DNA from: Bacteroidota bacterium
GTDB lineage: Bacteria > Bacteroidota > Ignavibacteria > SZUA-365
Direction of reading: 5' to 3'
Length of the DNA: 6,528 nt
Assembly (NCBI GenBank): GCA_018224345.1
Contig: JAGTUW010000341.1
Span: forward strand, 1-6,528
Below the pieces are notes generated by a model. It did not search any database. It saw only the letters and a program-made list of their open reading frames with translations, and was not told the DNA's origin. The translations under genes were made by a program, and so were the position numbers. Of this stretch, positions 1 to 6,528 are shown one piece after another. The stretch's first letter is position 1. Every line of letters starts with the position of its first letter.

Positions 1-1
1 C

Positions 2-1528
2 CGGGAAATGCAACTGGATGAAGGATATGCGCATTCATTGCACCTCGATTCTTCCGGCGACCTGCTCCTCGTCGGGAAAATGAATGGACTGATCGAGTTG
101 TGGGACTGGAAGCGTCGCAGCAGAAAGCAGAAACTTTCCGGAGAATCCTATGGTACAATGACCGCGGTTTTTTCCCCGGATGACAACCGCGTCTACAGTG
201 CACATACCAATGGAGCAGTGAAAGTGTGGAACAGCGACGGGACTCTTCTTCTCGACATGGTCGGTTTCAGTGACGGTCAATGGTTGTCGTTCACACCGGA
301 TGGCTTTTACGATTGCTCCGCCTATGGCGACCGCTATGTGCGCTGGCGAAAAGGACAGGAAGTCTTTCCGCTCGAACGCTACAGCGAGATCTATCGACGG
401 CCGGCTATTATAGAAGACGTCCTGCGAGGCGGGTATACACCCACAGCGACGGTGGAACATATCGTCGATCCACCGGAACTGCGCCTGCTCGCGCCCCGGG
501 ACGGCCAGCTCTTTGCCTTCGGAAGTGAGGATCTGGAAGTCATTGTCGAGGTGGAGGCCACCGACAGTACACGCATCGGGAGTATCGCGTTTTCGCTCAA
601 TGGACGGAGACTGCCGAAAGAGCAGTTGCAGGACTGGACAGTGCTGGAACACAGCGACAGACGGTTGCATGTGCGTGCCCGGCTGCGCGTGCTTCCGGGG
701 AAAAATTCCATAGAAGCCATCGCCTTCAATGCAGCACGGGTGCGCAGTGACAGGGCACGTGCCGAGGTGACGGTACGCACAAGCGAGCGGCTCGACCCCG
801 ATCTGTATGTGCTCGCCGTCGGTTCCGATGCCTACGCCCCGCATTACCCCGATCTGCAATTCGCCGGTATCGACGCGGAAGCGCTGGTCGATGAACTGTC
901 GCGACAGGAAGGGGGGTTGTACACACGCGTGTACGGACATACACTGACCGGAAAGGATGTATCGAAGGAAGGTGTGCTTTCTGCATTCCGCAATCTCCGG
1001 GATATCGGGACCTCCGATGTGCTGCTCCTCTTTTTCAGCGGACACGGAGTGCGGGAACGCGACGACAACGGCCGCAGCAAATACTACTACCTGCCCACCG
1101 GAAGTTCGCGAACGAGTGTCACACACGAAGGACTGGCCTGGGACGATATCGCGGCGGAAGTGCGGCAACTCAATGCCGGGCGCGTCATTCTGCTGCTCGA
1201 CGCCTGCCATTCCGGCGACATCGCAAACAGCGCCTCCAATGAGAAAGTCGCCGCCTCGCTGGCCGGCGATATCGGTATCGTTTTCACGAGCAGTTCCGGC
1301 AATGAATACTCCTTCGAAGACCCGGCCTGGGGACATGGCGCCTTTACGCGCGCTCTGCTCGACGGGATGCGCGGGGAAGCGGACTTTACCGGAGACGGGA
1401 CAGTGGACTGGAGTGAACTGCAGCTCTATGTGACGACGACCGTGCGAAACATGACCCGCGGAAGCCAGAATCCCATGGTGCCGCGCCTGGAACAATTCTC
1501 CAATTTCGATTTTGTGAGGGTGCAATAA
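2..1528 (+). CDS. WD40-repeat caspase-like protease (peptidase C14), 5' truncated by the window
   Basis: Probable clan CD cysteine protease that cleaves protein substrates after sensing through a WD40 propeller. The frame is open to the left edge (codons CGG GAA precede the first ATG at 8), so the start lies outside; residues are counted from that ATG. Residues 1-130 are the last WD40 blades, with the motifs LIELWDW and AVKVWNSDG. Residues about 155-258 form an Ig-like beta domain. Residues about 263-500 are the caspase-like domain: beta strand VLLLFFSGHG with catalytic His346, and VILLLDACHSG with catalytic Cys400. Asp398, two residues before the Cys, is the metacaspase-type position linked to a basic S1 pocket. 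Residues 459-470 resemble a calcium-binding EF-hand loop. The stop overlaps the next ATG (TAATG), so the two are probably translationally coupled. Whether the protein is cytoplasmic or exported cannot be told because the N-terminus is missing. Family assignment is firm; the role is not known. Confidence 0.93.
   Translation, partial: REMQLDEGYAHSLHLDSSGDLLLVGKMNGLIELWDWKRRSRKQKLSGESYGTMTAVFSPDDNRVYSAHTNGAVKVWNSDGTLLLDMVGFSDGQWLSFTPDGFYDCSAYGDRYVRWRKGQEVFPLERYSEIYRRPAIIEDVLRGGYTPTATVEHIVDPPELRLLAPRDGQLFAFGSEDLEVIVEVEATDSTRIGSIAFSLNGRRLPKEQLQDWTVLEHSDRRLHVRARLRVLPGKNSIEAIAFNAARVRSDRARAEVTVRTSERLDPDLYVLAVGSDAYAPHYPDLQFAGIDAEALVDELSRQEGGLYTRVYGHTLTGKDVSKEGVLSAFRNLRDIGTSDVLLLFFSGHGVRERDDNGRSKYYYLPTGSSRTSVTHEGLAWDDIAAEVRQLNAGRVILLLDACHSGDIANSASNEKVAASLAGDIGIVFTSSSGNEYSFEDPAWGHGAFTRALLDGMRGEADFTGDGTVDWSELQLYVTTTVRNMTRGSQNPMVPRLEQFSNFDFVRVQ
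1516..1520 (+). promoter_or_regulatory. Ribosome binding site GAGGG for the FecR-like gene
   Basis: GAGGG lies inside the last codons of the caspase gene, seven bases before the ATG at 1528. It supports that start, which overlaps the upstream stop codon by one base. Confidence 0.65.
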
Positions 1529-2580
1529 TGAGAGCCATATATCTGATAATGTGTATTATTACTACGTTTTTCTCCGGCGCCTTTGCCATATCATCCGGTA
1601 CGGAGGGAGAAGAAGTCGTGCTTGTGACGGCGGTCAGCGGCGATGTGCGTGTTTCATCGGGTGAGGAGGCGGAAGAACGGCCGTTGAAGACCGGCATGCG
1701 GTTGCAGGTCGGCGAGGAAGTCGTCGTTCACACCGGCAACGCTTCGCTGGTGTTTTTCGCGGGCAGCTATATCAAACTGGCCGCGGGCGAACGACTGCTG
1801 CTCGGTGAATCGCTGGCGGAAAGTATGCTGCAGAGCGGAGGGACGACGCGCGGACTGACCGGCGAGGATGCGCTGCCAGTGCTGGAACAGGGGCTGGAGC
1901 GTTCGAAAAAAAACGATGTCTGGCAGGCGCAGCTTGCATCGGTGTCCGGGATTCGTGGCGACGGTCTGCCCGTTGCTGTTGCCCCAAGGTTGACGATCGC
2001 AAGTGAGAACCCGCGTTTTTACTGGTTCGATACCGATACCAGCGGCACTGGAGCCGAGCGCCGCTACATTCTGCTGCTGAGGGCCGAAGACGGCACGGTG
2101 CTTGCGCGTCAGGAATTGCAGGGCAGGACCGGGCGACTCAATACCTTTCGCTTTGCGCAGCTCCCGGATGGCTTTACCGCCAGTCCGCGCATGCATTATG
2201 AGTGGAGTGTGCTTCCCGCAGGCGCCGTGGAGCCTGAAGGACGTCTCGATGCCTCGTTTGTGTTTGTTGACCATGAAGGAATGGAGCTTGCACGGAACCG
2301 TTCGACACGGCTGCAGGACCTGGAGCAGGAAGGGCACATCGAAGAAATGACACTGCACATTCTCCATTGTGAACTGTATCTCGATGAACGCGAACGCCTG
2401 TTTTCGGATGCGCTCCCGCATCTGCTCGTTCTGGCCGGAACGGAAGAGGGGAAAGACTATGCATCATCCCGTATCGCACGCATGTTTCTGCGTTTCGGCA
2501 ATCAGGTGTCGTCTCTCGCGCCGCTGTTCCACGACCGTCCTGCAGCCTATCTTGACAGGACAGTGGTGACCGGACAATGA
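1528..2580 (+). CDS. Exported FecR-like domain protein of the caspase/CHAT operon
   Basis: A 350-residue protein of unknown function. Residues 1-20 are a Sec signal peptide: Arg2, a hydrophobic stretch YLIMCIITTFF, and an AFA cleavage site before Ile21. Residues about 30-92 look like a FecR-type beta domain, with VSGDVRV, then LKTGMRLQVGEEVVVHTGNA and a strand-rich IKLAAGERLLL. Residues about 148-245 form a second beta-rich region with the pattern PRFYWFD, RRYILLLRAEDG and MHYEWSVLP. The last 95 residues are mostly helical and charged, and no other membrane segment is seen. In classical iron signalling FecR is an inner-membrane regulator of a sigma factor, but no sigma factor, TonB receptor or transmembrane anchor is present here, so that role is unlikely. 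It shares end-to-end overlaps with both neighbours (1 and 4 bases), which suggests a co-produced partner, perhaps a ligand-binding or scaffold component for the proteases. That role is inference. Confidence 0.88.
   Translation: MRAIYLIMCIITTFFSGAFAISSGTEGEEVVLVTAVSGDVRVSSGEEAEERPLKTGMRLQVGEEVVVHTGNASLVFFAGSYIKLAAGERLLLGESLAESMLQSGGTTRGLTGEDALPVLEQGLERSKKNDVWQAQLASVSGIRGDGLPVAVAPRLTIASENPRFYWFDTDTSGTGAERRYILLLRAEDGTVLARQELQGRTGRLNTFRFAQLPDGFTASPRMHYEWSVLPAGAVEPEGRLDASFVFVDHEGMELARNRSTRLQDLEQEGHIEEMTLHILHCELYLDERERLFSDALPHLLVLAGTEEGKDYASSRIARMFLRFGNQVSSLAPLFHDRPAAYLDRTVVTGQ
2565..2569 (+). promoter_or_regulatory. Ribosome binding site GGTGA for the upstream ATG start of the CHAT gene
   Basis: GGTGA sits seven bases before the ATG at 2577, inside the end of the FecR-like gene. 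It supports coupled initiation at the ATGA overlap, but it competes with an internal start at 2655. Confidence 0.45.
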
Positions 2581-5102
2581 CGGTACCCGGCGTACCGGCC
2601 GGGCAGCGTATTGCGTGCCTGCTGTCATGTTGCCTGCCAACGGGGACGCCGCGATTGTCCGGTACATCAATTTCTGCACGGTTCGTCCTCCACGCTGTAT
2701 TTCTGCTGATCATTGTCCCGGGCTGCCTGTGCCTGCTCTCCGCCTGCAGCGCTTCGACGGATGTGGCCGAGGATCAGCGGATTACCGAAGGCCGTCTGCT
2801 CTATGACCGTGCCGATTTCGACAGAGCGGAGAAGCATTTCACGGCTGTTCGCGAAACGGCGGTGCAGGAACGGGATACTTTGTTGGAAGCGCAGGCGGAG
2901 AAATGGCTGGGCAGCATACAACTTGCCTACGAACGTTCCGACGCGGCGCTGCGGCATTACAACCGCGCGATGACATTGATCGGGCATCGCATCGATCGAC
3001 ACGATTCACTCGGGGTTTCCATATCATCTGAGTGGAAGGAGGAGCGGCAGCATGTGCTGAGCAATATCGCTGTTGTCCATAAGGGAGCGGGCCGTTTCCG
3101 GGAGGCGGAGGAAGTGCTCCGTGCGGTGTTCTCCAATGACAGCGCGCGCGGTGATGACTTCCGTGCCGCCGTCACACTGTACAATCTCGGAGATGTCTAT
3201 CACCGGCATGCAATCGCGTTACTGAAGGAAAACGACAGCAGCGCTTCAATTCTCAAACGCGCAGAGGCGCGATCCTGTTTTCACGCATCCCTGTCACTGT
3301 TTCCCACCGCCGATGCCTGGTTGAATCTCGGCAACAGTCATGCGCTCGACAACCGGCTTGACAGCGCGTTGCACTGTTATTATCGCGCAGAGGAAATTTA
3401 TACCCGTGACGGTTATCGCGTGCATCGCGCGCTCGCTCTCGGGAATATCGGTGTGCTTGCTCAGCGCCTGGGGCGCGTCGGGGAAGCCGTGCAGGCGCTG
3501 GAGCAGAGCATAGAAATCATCGAGGAGTTGCGGGGGGATCTTTCCTCTGTCGATATCCGTTCGAGCTTTGTTTCCGACAAATTCTACATCTATGAGACTC
3601 TCATCGATCTTCTCGTCGCCCGTAATGACGTCGGACGTGCCTTCGAATACGTCGAACGGGCCAAAGCCCGTTCCTTTCTCGATCTCGTGGGAAGCAAGGT
3701 CATCGGACAGGGCAAGGAACGTCCCCCGCACATCCGGCAACTGATACAGCGCGAGCAGGCATTGCAGCGGCGTATCGCGGATCTCGTGGGCGTGAGTGAC
3801 AGCAGTGCAAGGCTCACGTCGGTGATCGCCGAGCATCAGGGTGTGCTCGCTGACCTCCGGAATGCGGATCCCGAATACGCATCGGTGAGCAGTGTCGAGC
3901 CGATTTCCGCCGACCGGCTCCGCGGCCTTCTCGACGACAGTACGGCGTTGCTCGAATATTTCATCGGAGAATCGGTCTCGTTTGTCTTCCTGCTGCGCCG
4001 GGATACCATGTTCGTCCGGCATCTGCCCATCGAGGGTGGGGGGGCGATCGGACAGGAAGTCGAGGCATTGCGGCGCACCTTGTATCTGGAATATCCGATG
4101 AGAAAAGCCGGTTTTCTCCGCGAACAGCGTCTGCGTCACGACGCGGGCAGCCGGGAAGCCCTGCGCGCCTGGTACAGCGAAGTGACGGACGACGCCTGGC
4201 AGTACAGCCTGGTGAACATGTATTCCATGCTCGTCGCACCGGTCGCCAAGGGTCTGGAGGGGATAACGCAGTTGTATATCGTTCCTCACGGTCCGCTGCA
4301 TCACCTTCCATTCCAGGCGCTGGTGCATCCACGACATACTGACCACAACACGGATCGTCACGTCGTGCGTCCAAGGTATCTGATAGAAGAGTACGCCATC
4401 GCCTATCTCCCCTCCGCCAGTGTCCTGGAATTCGCCCTGCTCCGCGCGCGACCTCCGGTACGTACCGGTCTTGTCATCGGTGACCCGCTGTATGCCGATC
4501 CGAAATACCGGCGGCGTCCGCTGCACGGCGCTCTGATAGAAGCCGACACCGTGGCCGGCTATATCGAACAACCCCTGGTGCTCAAACGCGCCGAGGCGGA
4601 GGAAGCGCTGGTGACGAGTCTGATGGGCGGCCATGACATGCTGCATTTTGCCACGCATGGAGAACTGAACAAAAACGATCCCATGCAGTCACGTATTCTG
4701 CTCGCGGCAGAGGAGCCGGACAGTGTGTACAACGGCGATCTCACCGTGGCGAAAATATTCAATCTCGATCTCGATGCCGCTCTGGTCACTCTCAGCGCCT
4801 GCCAGACCGCGCAGCTCGCCGGTGGCGACGGAACCTTCACACCGGGCGATGACCTGGTGGGACTGACGCGTTCCTTCATGTACGCCGGGACACCGGCAGT
4901 GGTCGCCTCTCTCTGGATCGTCGATGACGACGCGACGCTTGCATGGATGCGGCATTTCTACCGCTCCCGCTTGCAGGAGGAAAACAGCAGCATGCAGGCC
5001 GCCCGTCATGCCGCCCTGGACATGCTCAACCATTCCGAAAATCCTGACTGGGTGTTTCCCTACTACTGGGCGGCATTCATCTACCTCGGAGATGCACGGT
5101 AA
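2577..5102 (+). CDS. TPR-repeat CHAT-domain protease, predicted lipoprotein
   Basis: An 841-residue protein with helical repeats followed by a CHAT (caspase HetF-associated with TPRs) cysteine protease domain. A hydrophobic segment at about 36-54 (VLHAVFLLIIVPG) ends in the lipobox LSAC, predicting lipidation at Cys57. Residues about 64-370 are TPR-like helices, for example LYDRADFDRAEKHF, ALGNIGVLAQRLGRVGEA and the junction helix FEYVERAKARSFLDLV. The CHAT region runs from about 450 to 840. It has LYIVPHGPLHHLPFQAL at about 566, the catalytic His in HFATHG (His694), the catalytic Cys in LSACQT (Cys742), then GLTRSFMYAGTPAVVASLW, and ends with PYYWAAFIYLGD. All key residues are present and the C-terminus looks complete. 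TPR-CHAT proteins act as proteases in some immune systems, such as the type III-E CRISPR partner, but those are cytoplasmic and this one carries an export signal. It overlaps the FecR-like gene by four bases. The N-terminal boundary is uncertain: a TTG at 2655 gives a more normal signal peptide. Confidence 0.93.
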   Translation: MTVPGVPAGQRIACLLSCCLPTGTPRLSGTSISARFVLHAVFLLIIVPGCLCLLSACSASTDVAEDQRITEGRLLYDRADFDRAEKHFTAVRETAVQERDTLLEAQAEKWLGSIQLAYERSDAALRHYNRAMTLIGHRIDRHDSLGVSISSEWKEERQHVLSNIAVVHKGAGRFREAEEVLRAVFSNDSARGDDFRAAVTLYNLGDVYHRHAIALLKENDSSASILKRAEARSCFHASLSLFPTADAWLNLGNSHALDNRLDSALHCYYRAEEIYTRDGYRVHRALALGNIGVLAQRLGRVGEAVQALEQSIEIIEELRGDLSSVDIRSSFVSDKFYIYETLIDLLVARNDVGRAFEYVERAKARSFLDLVGSKVIGQGKERPPHIRQLIQREQALQRRIADLVGVSDSSARLTSVIAEHQGVLADLRNADPEYASVSSVEPISADRLRGLLDDSTALLEYFIGESVSFVFLLRRDTMFVRHLPIEGGGAIGQEVEALRRTLYLEYPMRKAGFLREQRLRHDAGSREALRAWYSEVTDDAWQYSLVNMYSMLVAPVAKGLEGITQLYIVPHGPLHHLPFQALVHPRHTDHNTDRHVVRPRYLIEEYAIAYLPSASVLEFALLRARPPVRTGLVIGDPLYADPKYRRRPLHGALIEADTVAGYIEQPLVLKRAEAEEALVTSLMGGHDMLHFATHGELNKNDPMQSRILLAAEEPDSVYNGDLTVAKIFNLDLDAALVTLSACQTAQLAGGDGTFTPGDDLVGLTRSFMYAGTPAVVASLWIVDDDATLAWMRHFYRSRLQEENSSMQAARHAALDMLNHSENPDWVFPYYWAAFIYLGDAR
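2642..2657 (+). promoter_or_regulatory. Alternative ribosome binding site and TTG start for the CHAT gene
   Basis: GGGGA at 2642-2646 is followed after eight bases by an in-frame TTG at 2655. Starting there places the first residue 30 positions before lipobox Cys57, a typical lipoprotein signal length. The ATG at 2577 adds 26 residues with no recognisable role. I cannot decide between the two from sequence alone. Confidence 0.4.
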
Positions 5103-5239
5103 GTAGGATCATTCGCAATATATCAAAGCGGACATGTCGCCTGGAACCTGCCGTCTTCACCGAAGCTCAAATTAAACAGTTTGGCGCGAAAAAATTGGGA
5201 TAATCCTTGTTTCTGAGCCATATGGGCCAAATTGTGTTG

Positions 5240-5309
5240 GGTGACATGCGAAATGTAGTGGTGCAATGGACCCCGCATTGTTACAGAAATCTCATGACAT
5301 CGGTGACAT
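5240..5309 (+). repeat. Pair of direct repeats GGTGACAT
   Basis: GGTGACAT occurs at 5240-5247 and again at 5302-5309, 62 bases apart, just upstream of the transposase start. It could be a transposase-binding or regulatory repeat, or chance. Confidence 0.35.
5263..5281 (+). repeat. Short inverted repeat CAATG/CATTG
   Basis: CAATG (5264-5268) pairs with CATTG (5276-5280) around a seven-base loop, with one extra G-T wobble pair at 5263/5281. It lies between the two GGTGACAT repeats. There is no T run, so it is not a standard terminator. It may be a weak hairpin in the transposase leader, or chance. Confidence 0.3.
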
Positions 5310-5854
5310 ATAGCCGTATATTTGTAGTGACGCCATGTTCATCCGTGCCAAGAAACGAGGACCCCACACCTACCTTCATATCGTCGAGAATGAACGCGTC
5401 GGCGACAAGGTAGTACAGTATCTGCGACACAGTCTCGGTCACCTCGACAAACTCCAGGAAAGTGGCGCCCTTGATTCCTTTCTCGCCCCCGGTCTCAAAT
5501 TCGCCCGTAACCTCAACGTCCTCGATGCTCACGCACGCGGGGAAACAACCACAACGAAAACCGAACGTATCGGCGCCTCGCTGTTGTATGAGCGCTTGTG
5601 GCAGGAATGCGGTATCGCCGGAGTTCTCGATCGTGTGCTTGCGGATCGTCGCTTCGAATTTCCGGTCGAACGCGCCGTCTTCGTCACCGTGATGCATCGG
5701 CTCTTCTCGCCCGGCAGCGATCGTGCCGCCGTATACTGGATGCGGCGCTATCGCATCGACGGCAGCCCCGCCCTTCAACTCCAGCATTTCTACCGTACCA
5801 TGGCCTGGCTCGGTGAGGTGGTCGGAGCAGGGGGCGAGAAAAGATCGAATGGCG

Positions 5855-5862
5855 CCCCCCCC
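5855..5862 (+). other. Run of eight C: probable +1 frameshift site in the transposase gene
   Basis: With seven C instead of eight, the frame passes smoothly from MAWLGEV and a linker ending in APPARASGQ into DEIEEALF. The linker is not conserved, so the shift could sit anywhere between about 5811 and 5880, but the homopolymer is the most likely place. Confidence 0.65.
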
Positions 5863-6067
5863 TGCCCGTGCGTCGGGTCAGGACGAGATCGAAGAAGCGC
5901 TGTTTGCCACCCGGCGGGATCTGTTCAGCGAGTTGTCGCTGGTGTTCTTCGACACGACGGCGATGTACTTCGAAGGTACGGGCGGGGAGGACATCGGCTG
6001 GCGCGGACATTCGAAGGATCATCGTCCCGGGGATCCGCAGATGGTCGTCGGCATGGTGCTCGACAAC

Positions 6068-6074
6068 CAGGCAA
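6068..6074 (+). other. Probable single-G deletion restoring the transposase frame
   Basis: The frame carrying MVVGMVLDNQ ends at CAG (6068-6070). One more G here would give CAG GGC AAT CCG (QGNP), leading directly into VCSEMWPGNT, as expected for the family. Without it the second half is read only from the original frame. Confidence 0.7.
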
Positions 6075-6528
6075 TCCGGTCTGCTCGGAGATGTGGCCGG
6101 GCAACACCGTGGATGTTACCGCGCTGATCCCGGTTGCCACGCGGCTCAAGGAACGCTTCGGCATTGAACGCGTCTGCATCGTTGCCGATCGCGGAATGAT
6201 CAGCAAAGAGACTATTGCCGAATTGCGGAAGTCAGTTCGTGATGTTCACTATATTCTCGGCGCCCGTATGCGTGCGGTCAAAGAGATACGAGAGGATGTT
6301 TTGGCCGATGGCCAGCCCTACGAATCGGTCTATGGATCGCGGCAGAAAAGCAAGGATCCTTCCCCGCTTGAAGTCAAGGAAGTAAAAGTTGGGATGCGTC
6401 GTTACATCGTGTGTCGCAATGAGGAGCAGGTTCGCAAGGATTGTGCCGACCGCAGGGCCATTATTGAGAGTCTGCGCGAACAACTAAAAAAAGGCGACAA
6501 GGCTTTGGTAGGTAATAAGGGATATCGC

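Larger units (their letters stand above)
5103..5334. other. Gene-free gap between the CHAT gene and the transposase; should contain the IS left end
   Basis: About 232 bases with lower GC than the flanking genes (about 45% by hand count). I see no convincing coding sequence. No strong intrinsic terminator follows the CHAT stop; the only nearby stem is CTTC-acc-GAAG, with no T run after it. An in-frame TAG at 5311-5313 closes the transposase frame upstream, which supports ATG 5335 as its start. The left terminal inverted repeat of the insertion sequence is expected here, but its partner is outside the window, so the boundary is unresolved. Confidence 0.6.
5335..6528 (+). mobile_element. Insertion sequence of the IS1634 type (IS4-like DDE group), left part only
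   Basis: The element is identified by its transposase and continues beyond the right edge. The coordinates given cover only the supportable transposase part; the true left end should lie between 5103 and 5334. It has inserted, or been inherited, just downstream of an apparently intact CHAT gene and in the same orientation. No cargo gene is seen. The right inverted repeat and any target duplication are not in the window. Confidence 0.8.
5335..6528 (+). pseudogene. IS1634-family transposase gene, 3' truncated by the window, with a frame-displaced core
   Basis: DDE transposase for cut-and-paste or copy movement of the element. From ATG 5335 one frame stays open for 398 codons to the window end. 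Its N-terminus is family-like (MFIRAKKRG, YLHIVENERVGDKVVQYLRH, SLGHLDKL), as is its end (EMWPGNTVDVT, VCIVADRGMIS, GARMRAVKEIRE, RRYIVCRNEEQ, KKGDKALVGNKGYR). Between about 5863 and 6070 this frame reads as nonsense, while the next frame gives DEIEEALFATRRDLF, LVFFDTTAMYFEG and GHSKDHRPGDPQMVVGMVLD. The first catalytic Asp (codon 5951-5953) is therefore not in the open frame; the second (codon 6187-6189, VADRG) is. The third acidic residue lies beyond the window. One extra C in the 8-C run at 5855-5862 and one missing G at 6070/6071 explain both shifts. As written, the product would lack an active site, so I treat it as a pseudogene; sequencing error is the main alternative. Confidence 0.8.

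Noticed and set aside
35..1525. Minus-strand open frame of 496 codons spanning the caspase gene
   Set aside because: It is exactly in register with the sense codons, so its stops can only come from sense TTA, CTA or TCA codons, which this GC-rich gene avoids. The protein has no recognisable domain, while the plus strand has a clear WD40-caspase.
3294..4658. Minus-strand open frame of 454 codons inside the CHAT gene
   Set aside because: Same in-register effect of avoiding TTA, CTA and TCA codons. The sense strand carries the conserved TPR and CHAT motifs.
2..5102. Operon as part of a type III-E CRISPR (gRAMP/TPR-CHAT) system
   Set aside because: There is no CRISPR array, Cas7-like or other cas gene, and the CHAT protein has an export signal, which does not suit partnership with a cytoplasmic RNA-guided effector.
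5130..5143. GACATGTC palindrome as a transcription terminator after the CHAT gene
   Set aside because: It is an eight-base palindrome with no loop and no following T run, and its flanks do not extend the stem.
5317..5324. TATATTTG, matching the Bacteroidota -7 promoter motif TAnnTTTG
   Set aside because: There is no TTG element at a suitable distance upstream, the site is only about ten bases from the ATG, and such a short motif is expected by chance in an AT-rich gap.
5207..5413. Small plus-strand frame starting at a TTG upstream of the transposase
   Set aside because: It has no clear ribosome binding site, overlaps the conserved start of the transposase in another frame and has no recognisable features.
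5723..6127. Plus-strand 134-codon frame inside the transposase region, as a separate gene
   Set aside because: Its central part is the displaced core of the transposase, and both its ends are out-of-frame nonsense. It is a consequence of the two indels, not a gene.

Overview
The window comes from a fairly GC-rich bacterium. Most of it is a tightly packed plus-strand operon of three genes, followed by a short AT-richer gap and the start of an insertion sequence. The Sec signal peptide on one protein, the lipobox on another and a FecR-like domain point to a cell with an extracytoplasmic compartment, most likely Gram-negative. The phylum cannot be fixed from this sequence.

Region 1 (1-5102) holds the operon. 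The first gene, cut by the left edge, encodes the last WD40 blades, an Ig-like beta domain and an intact caspase-like protease (C14, clan CD) with His346/Cys400. The second overlaps it by one base (TAATG) and encodes an exported protein with a FecR-like domain, a second beta-rich region and a helical C-terminus. The third overlaps the second by four bases (ATGA) and encodes a predicted lipoprotein with TPR repeats and a C-terminal CHAT protease domain (His694/Cys742). The operon therefore pairs two different clan CD cysteine proteases with a secreted FecR-like partner. WD40 and TPR are protein-interaction scaffolds, and both are common sensor or adaptor parts of caspase-like systems. At least two of the three products look exported, so the module probably works at or outside the inner membrane rather than as a cytoplasmic suicide switch. 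That is inference.

Region 2 (5103-5334) is a gene-free gap of about 230 bp, about 45% GC by hand count, with short repeats and a weak hairpin. It should contain the left end of the insertion sequence, but I could not place the terminal inverted repeat.

Region 3 (5335-6528) is an IS1634-type DDE transposase gene running off the right edge. One frame is open from ATG 5335 to the window end, but its middle (about 5863-6070) reads as nonsense. The conserved transposase sequence there, including the first catalytic Asp, lies in the next frame. The frame is lost at an 8-C run and regained at a missing G. This pair of compensating indels gives either an inactive element or two sequencing errors.
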